Origin: HGM13006 sp964527315
Lineage (GTDB): Bacteria; Bacillota; Clostridia; Oscillospirales; Oscillospiraceae
Assembly: GCA_964527315.1 (NCBI GenBank)
Contig: CAZGOQ010000097.1
Coordinates: 1-8,192, forward strand
Length of the DNA stretch: 8,192 bases
Direction: 5' to 3'
Positions 1 through 5,285 of this stretch are shown here, in pieces. A model generated the notes under the pieces. That model was not told the origin of the DNA, searched no databases, and saw only the letters and a program-made list of their open reading frames with translations. The number at the start of each line of letters is the position of its first letter. The stretch's first letter is position 1. Made by a program: the position numbers and the translations under genes.

Positions 1-45
1 ATATTGTAAACACCCAAATTTAAAATTTAAGAAGGAGTGTTTCAA

Positions 46-1017
46 ATGGAAAACAAAAAAACTTTGGGAAACGAGAACGCAGAGGTTCAAACCGAGGAAA
101 AGTGCAATGGTGTTGCAGAAGTAAATACTACTGACTCCACCGAACAGACAAGTGTCGTCAACACAGATAATATCGAAACTGACGATGAAGAGACTGCCGA
201 TGAGTGCGTTGCTGTGGGAGCCGGCATTCAAGGCGGCGTGTTAGCCGGCGAGATGGGCAGCGATATCCTGCTGCTGGACGTAACTCCTCTGAGCCTCGGC
301 ATTGAGACCATGGGCGGTGTGTTCACCAAACTTATCGAACGGAATACCACCATCCCCACTTCCAAGAGTCAGATTTTCTCCACTGCTGCGGATAATCAGA
401 CTTCCGTTGAGGTTAACGTGCTCCAGGGCGAGCGGGAAATGGCTGCTTATAATAAATCCCTGGGACGCTTTCATCTGGATGGCATTGCGCCCGCCCGTCG
501 CGGAGTTCCTCAGATCGAGGTAAAGTTCGACATTGACGCCAACGGCATTGTCAATGTTTCCGCTACAGATAAGGGCACCGGAAAGGAGCAGCACATCACC
601 ATCACCGCATCTACCAACCTCTCCAAGGAAGACATCGACAAGGCCGTGCGGGAGGCCGAGCAGTATGCAGCCGAGGATAAGGCCCGCAAGGATGAGGTGG
701 AAATCCGCAACACCGCCGATCAGGTGATCTACCAGTCCGAAAAGGCCCTGGAGGAGTTGGGCGATAAAGTCACGGCAGACGAAAAGGCCCCGATTCAATC
801 TGGCATTGAAAAGCTTCGTGAGACGCTCAAGGGCACCGACGTTGCTGCCATTAAAGCTGATACAGAAGCAGTTCAGCAAGCTTTCTATACCATCTCTGAA
901 AAACTCTATCAGCAGCAGTCCGCCGAAGGCGCAGCCAACACGGGCGCGGCGGACGCCGCTCCCAATGACGACGGCGTGGTAGATGCGGATTATGAGGTTG
1001 TGGATGACGATCAGTAG
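46..1017 (+). CDS. dnaK: Truncated/chimeric DnaK: GrpE-like N-terminus fused to DnaK C-terminal part (no ATPase domain)
   Basis: Residues from about 52 onward match the Hsp70 chaperone DnaK. They start at the end of the nucleotide-binding domain (DECVAVGAGIQGGVLAGE), continue through the hydrophobic linker DILLLD (73-78) and the beta substrate-binding domain (LSLGIETMGG, NTTIPTSKSQIFSTAADNQ, then VLQGERE), then the helical lid, and end in the acidic tail VVDADYEVVDDDQ. A normal DnaK has about 610-640 residues; here roughly the first 365 are absent, so no ATP binding or hydrolysis is possible. Residues 1-51 are instead polar, Glu/Asp/Asn/Thr-rich and disordered-looking, like a GrpE N-terminus. 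GrpE normally precedes dnaK in Firmicutes, so an in-frame grpE-to-dnaK deletion is inferred. The ATG at 46 is chosen because AGGAG at 33-37 lies 8 nt upstream; a GTG at 37 overlaps that site. dnaJ follows. The DnaK part is certain. The GrpE origin of the leader is likely but unproven, and an assembly artefact is possible. Confidence 0.85.
   Translation: MENKKTLGNENAEVQTEEKCNGVAEVNTTDSTEQTSVVNTDNIETDDEETADECVAVGAGIQGGVLAGEMGSDILLLDVTPLSLGIETMGGVFTKLIERNTTIPTSKSQIFSTAADNQTSVEVNVLQGEREMAAYNKSLGRFHLDGIAPARRGVPQIEVKFDIDANGIVNVSATDKGTGKEQHITITASTNLSKEDIDKAVREAEQYAAEDKARKDEVEIRNTADQVIYQSEKALEELGDKVTADEKAPIQSGIEKLRETLKGTDVAAIKADTEAVQQAFYTISEKLYQQQSAEGAANTGAADAAPNDDGVVDADYEVVDDDQ
196..207 (+). other. 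Apparent GrpE/DnaK fusion junction
   Basis: This is the point where the protein changes from a low-complexity acidic leader (…DDEETA) to conserved DnaK sequence (DECVAVGAG). In intact DnaK the residues before DECVAVGA are normally Asn-Pro; here they are Thr-Ala, so homology begins within one codon of GCC GAT GAG. By hand count the 159 bases from the ATG through this GAG are about 42% GC, visibly lower than the DnaK part that follows. A short shared sequence such as CCGATGAG could have served as microhomology for a deletion, but the missing parental sequence is not in the window, so this is inference. Confidence 0.6.
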
Positions 1018-1030
1018 AGAAAGTCATCCG

Positions 1031-1056
1031 GGTGGAGGGCGGTTTCGTCCTCCACC
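1031..1056 (+). promoter_or_regulatory. Intercistronic RNA hairpin between dnaK remnant and dnaJ
   Basis: GGTGGAGG (1031-1038) pairs perfectly with CCTCCACC (1049-1056). The inner bases GCG and CGT extend the stem by a G-T wobble and two GC pairs, closing on a GTTT tetraloop, so the stem is 11 bp. Only TTTA follows, which is too weak a U-tract for a full intrinsic terminator. It lies 13 nt after the dnaK stop and ends 15 nt before the dnaJ Shine-Dalgarno (GAGGTGA, 1071-1077). A role in partial termination, mRNA 3'-end protection or setting the DnaK:DnaJ ratio is plausible, but that is inference. Confidence 0.55.
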
Positions 1057-1081
1057 TTTACAGCTGTAACGAGGTGAGATC

Positions 1082-2236
1082 ATGGCAGACACAGAAAAAA
1101 GAGACTATTATGAGGTTCTGGGGGTCGAAAAGACCGCCACGGACGACGAAATAAAAAAGGCGTATCGAAAGGCGGCAAAGAAGTATCATCCGGATCTGCA
1201 CCCCGGCGATAAAGAGACGGAGGCCAAATTCAAAGAGGTTGGCGAGGCCTATGAAATTCTGTCAAACGCTGACAAACGCGCCCGGTATGACCAATATGGA
1301 TTTGCCGGCGTGGACCCCAACTATGCTGCCAGCAGCGACTTCGGAGATGGGTTTGGCGGCTTCGGCGGCTTTGATGTGGATTTGGGCAGTATTTTTAACG
1401 ATTTCTTTGGCGGCGGAACCTCCGCCCGCAGAAATGGCCCGCAAAAAGGCGAAAACGTCCGTGCCAGTGTGACGCTGAGCTTTGAGGAGGCCGCTTTCGG
1501 CTGCAAAAAGGAAGTCACCGCTTCCCGGGTAGAATCCTGCGCGAAGTGCAACGGAACCGGCTCCGCTGACGGCAGCCAGCCGGAAATCTGCTCCGCCTGC
1601 GGCGGCAGCGGCGTTGCGCGTACTGTTCGACAGACACCCTTTGGCTCCATGCAGCAACAGACCACCTGCCAGAAATGCGGCGGAACCGGAAAGACCATTA
1701 AAAATCCCTGCCCTACCTGCCGGGGCAAGGGGAAGGTCCGAAGAAACAAGAAAATTTCTGTAACGATTCCCGCCGGTGTGGACAATGGCCAGGCTGTCCG
1801 TGTGACGGGGGAAGGTTCTGTAGGCTCCCGGGGAGGCCAGAGCGGCGATTTGTTGGTGGAAGTTCGCGTGATGTCCCACGCCATCTTTGAACGCGAGGGC
1901 AGCGACGTGATCTGCGAAATGCCCATTACATTTGTGCAGGCGGCGTTGGGCGCAGACCTGGAGGTTCCCACCCTGGACGGCAAGGTCCGCTATACCATTC
2001 CCGAGGGTACTCAGACCGGCACGACCTTCCGACTCCGGAACAAAGGCATCCCCGTGGTGGGCTATCCGAACCGCCGGGGTGACCAGTATGTGACCGTTAC
2101 CATTGAGACTCCAAAAAATCTGAACAGAGAGCAGAAGGAACTGCTGAAAAAATTCGGAGAAGTCGCCAGTGAAGAGAGTTATGCCAGGCGAAAGAGTTTT
2201 TTTGATAAAGTCAAGGACAATTTGAAGAGTAAATAA
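1082..2236 (+). CDS. dnaJ: Molecular chaperone DnaJ (Hsp40, type I)
   Basis: Co-chaperone that delivers unfolded protein to DnaK and stimulates its ATPase. The 384 residues have full type I architecture. The J domain (about 8-72) carries the HPD motif at 36-38, in AAKKYHPDLHPGDKE. A Gly/Phe-rich segment (GDGFGGFGGFDVDLGSIFNDFFGGG region) follows, including a DIF-like patch. The zinc domain has four CxxCxGxG motifs starting at Cys153 (CAKCNGTG), Cys170 (CSACGGSG), Cys196 (CQKCGGTG) and Cys210 (CPTCRGKG), all intact. Next come the two beta-barrel substrate-binding domains, including GDLLVEVRVMSHAIFEREGSD split across the hinge, and a basic C-terminus. GAGGTGA at 1071-1077 supports the ATG start. 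It is co-directional with the dnaK remnant upstream, the usual dnaK-dnaJ operon order, and is followed by a terminator. Because the DnaK here lacks the J-domain-responsive ATPase domain, this DnaJ would need an intact DnaK encoded elsewhere if the deletion is real. Confidence 0.98.
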   Translation: MADTEKRDYYEVLGVEKTATDDEIKKAYRKAAKKYHPDLHPGDKETEAKFKEVGEAYEILSNADKRARYDQYGFAGVDPNYAASSDFGDGFGGFGGFDVDLGSIFNDFFGGGTSARRNGPQKGENVRASVTLSFEEAAFGCKKEVTASRVESCAKCNGTGSADGSQPEICSACGGSGVARTVRQTPFGSMQQQTTCQKCGGTGKTIKNPCPTCRGKGKVRRNKKISVTIPAGVDNGQAVRVTGEGSVGSRGGQSGDLLVEVRVMSHAIFEREGSDVICEMPITFVQAALGADLEVPTLDGKVRYTIPEGTQTGTTFRLRNKGIPVVGYPNRRGDQYVTVTIETPKNLNREQKELLKKFGEVASEESYARRKSFFDKVKDNLKSK

Positions 2237-2245
2237 TGGATTAAG

Positions 2246-2271
2246 GAGCGCCTTCGCGGCGCTCTTTTTTT
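2246..2271 (+). terminator. Rho-independent terminator after dnaJ
   Basis: A 7-bp GC-rich stem GAGCGCC (2246-2252) / GGCGCTC (2258-2264) with loop TTCGC is followed directly by seven T residues (2265-2271). It begins 9 nt after the dnaJ stop codon. It marks the end of the chaperone operon and separates it from the next promoter. Confidence 0.93.
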
Positions 2272-2285
2272 GTCCAATTCGACAG

Positions 2286-2314
2286 TTTTTCGAAAAATTT
2301 CTTACCGAAATTTT
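2286..2314. promoter_or_regulatory. AT-rich palindromes upstream of the glmU promoter
   Basis: Two perfect dyads are seen. TTTTTCGAAAAA is a 12-bp palindrome at 2286-2297. AAAATTTC (2294-2301), a 5-nt spacer, and GAAATTTT (2307-2314) form a second one, overlapping the first by four bases. They lie 13-41 bp upstream of the proposed -35 box, where an RNA polymerase alpha-subunit UP element or an activator/repressor site could lie. No known regulator consensus was recognised; AT-rich sequence makes such dyads easier to get by chance. Confidence 0.35.
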
Positions 2315-2344
2315 CCCATGGAACTCTGTACATTCCATGGGAAA
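2312..2344. promoter_or_regulatory. Operator-like perfect inverted repeat over the glmU promoter
   Basis: TTTCCCATGGAA (2312-2323) and TTCCATGGGAAA (2333-2344) are exact reverse complements separated by 9 nt (CTCTGTACA). Each arm contains CCATGG, itself a palindrome, and the arm centres are 19-21 bp apart, about two helical turns, as expected for a dimeric or tetrameric repressor on one DNA face. The -35 box lies in the spacer and the right arm fills the -35/-10 spacer. The repeat is upstream of the predicted transcription start, so it would act as DNA rather than as an RNA hairpin for this promoter. The regulator is unknown; it does not match the PurR box I know from Bacillus. Confidence 0.65.
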
Positions 2345-2355
2345 GTTGTTATAAT
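2327..2355 (+). promoter_or_regulatory. Sigma-A-type promoter for glmU (and probably downstream genes)
   Basis: A consensus -10 box TATAAT (2350-2355) is preceded by exactly 17 bp and a partial -35 box TGTACA (2327-2332; 4 of 6 match TTGACA). The predicted start is near A2362, giving a leader of about 30 nt before glmU. It lies between the dnaJ terminator and glmU, where a promoter is expected. Confidence 0.7.
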
Positions 2356-2393
2356 GTCAGCAGGAAATACAGCACTGGAGTGTGATATTGCCT

Positions 2394-3593
2394 ATGCGAT
2401 CCGCAATCATTCTTCTGCCCGATGACCGCAGCGCCACCGGGCTTAAACTGCCGCTGATGCTGAAAAATGTGACCGGCGCCCCACTGCTGGCCTGGATGGT
2501 GCGGCTGATGCGAGAAAGTGGTTACGAGCAGTTCCTTTTGGCCTGCGATGGGGAATTTGAGACAGAAGCTGCCGCCTGTTTTCCTCCGCAAAACGTGACT
2601 GTCACCGGCTCAGCGCCGGACATGACTGCGCTCAGAAACTTTATGAAACACGCCGATGAACAGTTGCTGGTGGTTACTGCACCGGCTCTTTTGGGTGGAC
2701 GGGCCTTGAGCAATGTTAATGTTATCGCGCAGGAGGTAGAAGAGGGCTCTCTGGAGGACGTCGGTTCCGGCTGCTATATGGTCTCGGCAGAGTCGATTGC
2801 GTCTGCCCTGGATGCGGCGAATTTTGATTGGAAACGATTTGCATCTGTTTTGGGCCATGAACTCTCCTGGCAGGATGGCACCATTGCCATCGAGGGACCG
2901 GGGGATCTTGCGGATGTGCAGGGAATGTTCCGGCAGATGCTGAATTACTATCTCTATGCTGACGGCGTTGAGATCTGGGATTTTTCCGACTGCTATGTAG
3001 GACCTTTTGCACAGGTTGCCCCCGGCGCTGTTTTAATGCCCGGAACAATCTTAAAGGGCAATACCAGTATTGCTGCCGGAGCGGTAATCGGCCCGAATTC
3101 CCTTTTGGAAAACGTCGTGGTCGGCGAAGGTTCCACGGTCAATGCTTCTCAGGTCTATGATTCCACCATCGGAAGCAATACCAGGGTCGGCCCCTTTGCC
3201 TATGTGCGGCCAAACTGCACCGTGGGCAACGACATTAAGGTCGGCGATTTTGTGGAGTTGAAAAATTCCACTGTTGGTGACGGCACAAAAATCTCTCACC
3301 TGACCTATGTAGGAGACAGTGACTTGGGCCAGCGCATCAACCTGGGCTGCGGCACGGTAACGGTCAACTACGATGGAAAAAATAAATATCGCTGCACCGT
3401 CGAGGATGACTGCTTCATCGGTTGCAATACCAATATGATCGCGCCTGTGACCATCGGCAGAGGCAGCTATGTGGCTGCCGGTTCCACCATTACTGACGAT
3501 GTGCCCGAGGAGTCGCTGGCCATTGCCCGGGAAAAGCAGACCAACAAACCCGGTTGGGCCAAAAAACGCCGCGAGGACGGAAAATTAAAGTAA
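2394..3593 (+). CDS. glmU: GlmU-like protein: intact glucosamine-1-phosphate acetyltransferase, degenerate uridyltransferase domain
   Basis: GlmU normally acetylates glucosamine-1-phosphate and then uridylylates it to UDP-GlcNAc for peptidoglycan. Here the C-terminal left-handed beta-helix (about 188-399) is complete: hexapeptide repeats (LMPGTILKGNTSIAAGAVIGPN), Arg272 in GPFAYVRPN, Lys290 in DFVELKNST, SHLTYVGD with His302 and Tyr305, Asn316, and GCGTVTVNYDGKNK with Asn325, Tyr326 and Lys331. The N-terminal domain (1 to about 185) still aligns at KLP (18-20), GCYMV and LADVQ, but the nucleotide loop LAAGxGTRM reads LLPDDRSATG, QLGTGHA is unrecognisable, and the metal-binding Asp of the GDTPLL segment is replaced (VTAPALL). 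The protein has 399 residues, against about 455 usually. I infer that only the acetyltransferase works. ATG 2394 gives the family-like start, but its GGAG (2377-2380) is 13 nt away; TTG 2388 is better spaced (7 nt) and would add two residues. Confidence 0.9.
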   Translation: MRSAIILLPDDRSATGLKLPLMLKNVTGAPLLAWMVRLMRESGYEQFLLACDGEFETEAAACFPPQNVTVTGSAPDMTALRNFMKHADEQLLVVTAPALLGGRALSNVNVIAQEVEEGSLEDVGSGCYMVSAESIASALDAANFDWKRFASVLGHELSWQDGTIAIEGPGDLADVQGMFRQMLNYYLYADGVEIWDFSDCYVGPFAQVAPGAVLMPGTILKGNTSIAAGAVIGPNSLLENVVVGEGSTVNASQVYDSTIGSNTRVGPFAYVRPNCTVGNDIKVGDFVELKNSTVGDGTKISHLTYVGDSDLGQRINLGCGTVTVNYDGKNKYRCTVEDDCFIGCNTNMIAPVTIGRGSYVAAGSTITDDVPEESLAIAREKQTNKPGWAKKRREDGKLK

Positions 3594-3665
3594 GAATATG
3601 GGAAGACCACATTTTAACATCAAAAGGAAAAACATCAACAACAAAAGACAGAGAGGTTGGGTAAT
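3594..3665 (+). other. glmU-prs intergenic leader, A-rich, no terminator or hairpin
   Basis: The 72 nt between glmU and prs are A-rich and G-poor and look unstructured. AACATCAA occurs twice (3616-3623 and 3631-3638). No stem with a U-tract and no convincing -35/-10 pair was seen, so prs is probably read from the glmU promoter. AGAGAGG at 3650-3656 is the prs ribosome binding site. Confidence 0.5.
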
Positions 3666-4622
3666 ATGTTTTCTCACAGCAATGACATCAAAATTTTCTC
3701 CGCCAACTCCAACAAGCCCCTGGCTGAAGCTATCTGCCGGGAACTGAAGCTTCCCATGGGGGACAGCGAGGTCAAGACCTTTGCCGACGGCGAGGTATCC
3801 GTTTCCATTAACGAAACCGTCCGCGGCTGCGATGTGTTTATCATCCAGTCTACCTGTAAGCCGGTCAACGACAGTTTGATGGAACTGCTGATTCTGATTG
3901 ACGCGCTGCGCCGGGCCTCCGCGTCGAGAATTACTGCGGTCATGCCCTATTACGGCTATGCCCGTCAGGACAGAAAGGCAAAGGCCCGCGATCCCATTTC
4001 TGCCAAGCTGGTGGCGAATCTGATTACCGCCGCCGGCGCAGATCGTGTGCTGACCATGGATCTCCACGCTTCTCAGATCCAGGGCTTCTTTGATATCCCT
4101 GTGGATAATCTGCTGGGCAACCCGGTATTCGTCAAATATTATCTGGATAAGTTCACAGAGGAGCAGCGGGAAAACATGGTCGTTGTCTCTCCCGATGTGG
4201 GTTCCGTGGCCAGGGCCCGTACTTTCGCGCAGAAGATGGGCATGAGCCTTGCCATTGTGGACAAGCGCCGCCAGAAAGCCAACTCCTGTGAAGTCATGAA
4301 CATCATTGGTGACGTCAATGGCAAGGACTGCATCCTCTTTGACGACATGATCGACACCGCCGGTTCTCTCTGTAACGCCTGCACTGCAATCCGGGAAGCC
4401 GGCGCTGGAAAGATTTATGGCTGTGCCAGCCATGGCGTATTCTCCAACCCCGCCATGGAACGCATTGAAAACAGCTTTTTTGAGGAAGTTCGAGTTCTGG
4501 ACACCATTCCCATGCCTGCGGATTACACCGGAAAAAAGGTGCAGCAGCTCACGGTTGCCAATATGTTTGCCGAAGCCATCATCCGCATTGACGAGGAAGT
4601 CTCCATCTCCTCGCTGTTCTGA
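3666..4622 (+). CDS. prs: Ribose-phosphate pyrophosphokinase (PRPP synthetase)
   Basis: Converts ribose-5-phosphate and ATP to PRPP and AMP, supplying purine, pyrimidine, NAD, His and Trp synthesis in the cytoplasm. Its 318 residues match the class I family length of about 310-320. Visible motifs are the ATP-binding loop RQDRK (100-104) in YYGYARQDRKAKARDPISAK, the signature DLHASQIQGFFDIPVDNL starting at Asp132, VVSPDVGSVARAR, the catalytic-loop lysine at position 200 in VDKRR, and the PRPP-binding loop DDMIDTAGS (226-234). ATG 3666 is chosen because AGAGAGG (3650-3656) lies 9 nt upstream; TTG 3657 directly abuts that site. The stop codon overlaps the pth start (TGATG). The order glmU-prs is the same as gcaD-prs in Bacillus and pairs two nucleotide/sugar-phosphate enzymes. 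Some sites differ slightly from Bacillus but none is a missing catalytic residue. Confidence 0.97.
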   Translation: MFSHSNDIKIFSANSNKPLAEAICRELKLPMGDSEVKTFADGEVSVSINETVRGCDVFIIQSTCKPVNDSLMELLILIDALRRASASRITAVMPYYGYARQDRKAKARDPISAKLVANLITAAGADRVLTMDLHASQIQGFFDIPVDNLLGNPVFVKYYLDKFTEEQRENMVVVSPDVGSVARARTFAQKMGMSLAIVDKRRQKANSCEVMNIIGDVNGKDCILFDDMIDTAGSLCNACTAIREAGAGKIYGCASHGVFSNPAMERIENSFFEEVRVLDTIPMPADYTGKKVQQLTVANMFAEAIIRIDEEVSISSLF

Positions 4623-5218
4623 TGCTTTTTCAAAAGCCTGCCGGAACAGACTTCCTGATCGTTGGCTTGGGCAATCCCGGCAGCAAGTATTGGAATACGC
4701 GGCACAATGTCGGCTATGCGGCGCTGGACGCTCTGGCGGAGATGCTGGACATTCCGGTAAATCGAGTCAAGTTTCATGGCCTGATAGGTCAGGGAAGTTA
4801 TGAGGGAAAAAAGTTTGTCCTGCTCAAGCCCACCACCTATATGAATCTCAGCGGCCGGTCCGTTCAGGCCGCCGCCCGATTCTATAAAGTTCCGCCGGAG
4901 CGTATTGTGGTTTTTTCCGACGATATTTCTCTGGAACCGGGACGGCTGAGAGTCCGCAAAAACGGTTCCGCCGGAGGCCACAACGGCTTGAAAAGCATTA
5001 TCTCCTGCTTAAATTCGCAGGAGTTCCCCCGTATTAAGATTGGTGTGGGAGCAAAACCCCATCCGGATTATGAACTGGCGGATTGGGTGCTCTCCACCTT
5101 CCCTCTGAACCAGCGGGAAACCATGGACGACACCTATCGCAGGGCCGCAGACGCCGCGCTGGTGCTGATCACGAAGGGCGCAGAAGCGGCGGCCAACCAA
5201 TTTAATGGAAAAAAGTAA
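4622..5218 (+). CDS. pth: Peptidyl-tRNA hydrolase (Pth, bacterial type)
   Basis: Releases peptide from peptidyl-tRNA that has dropped off the ribosome, recycling tRNA; cytoplasmic and usually essential. The 198-residue length is normal. Motifs in order are IVGLGNPGSKY (13-23), NTRHNVG with the catalytic His28, KPTTYMNLSG with Asn75, FSDDISLEPG with Asp100 next to the usual active-site position, and GSAGGHNGLKSI with Asn121. An extension of about eight residues (MLFQKPAG) precedes the first beta strand. The start ATG overlaps the prs stop by one base (TGATG) and no strong Shine-Dalgarno sits just upstream, so translation is probably coupled to prs. In Bacillus a ctc gene normally lies between prs and pth (spoVC); it is absent here. 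Confidence 0.97.
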   Translation: MLFQKPAGTDFLIVGLGNPGSKYWNTRHNVGYAALDALAEMLDIPVNRVKFHGLIGQGSYEGKKFVLLKPTTYMNLSGRSVQAAARFYKVPPERIVVFSDDISLEPGRLRVRKNGSAGGHNGLKSIISCLNSQEFPRIKIGVGAKPHPDYELADWVLSTFPLNQRETMDDTYRRAADAALVLITKGAEAAANQFNGKK

Positions 5219-5242
5219 GGCTGCATCCTTTTGGATGCAGCC
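5219..5242 (+). promoter_or_regulatory. Hairpin between pth and mfd (terminator-like, no U-tract)
   Basis: GGCTGCATCC (5219-5228) and GGATGCAGCC (5233-5242) form a perfect 10-bp stem with a TTTT loop, starting on the base after the pth stop codon. The 3' side continues CTTATGTG, so the RNA lacks the U-run of an intrinsic terminator on the + strand. On the opposite strand the stem is followed by TTACTTTTTT, but no minus-strand gene is present to use it. It may protect the pth mRNA 3' end or attenuate readthrough into mfd. Confidence 0.6.
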
Positions 5243-5285
5243 CTTATGTGCGTTGCAGAAACATTTTTTGCTAAAAGGAGTTTCC

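Noticed and set aside
241..879. Long minus-strand open frame (212 codons) opposite the DnaK part
   Set aside because: It lies fully antisense to a conserved chaperone domain, has no recognisable protein motif, and arises from the codon bias of the real gene.
1262..2338. Minus-strand open frame of 358 codons opposite dnaJ
   Set aside because: It is a shadow of dnaJ; the translation shows no family features and runs across the terminator and into the glmU promoter region.
4173..4215. Prs motif reads SPDVGSVARAR rather than a Bacillus-like form
   Set aside because: This loop varies between PRPP synthetases and the catalytic and PRPP-binding residues are intact, so it is normal variation.
3585..4433. 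Minus-strand open frame of 282 codons opposite prs
   Set aside because: Antisense shadow of a highly conserved gene; no ribosome binding site or motif supports it.
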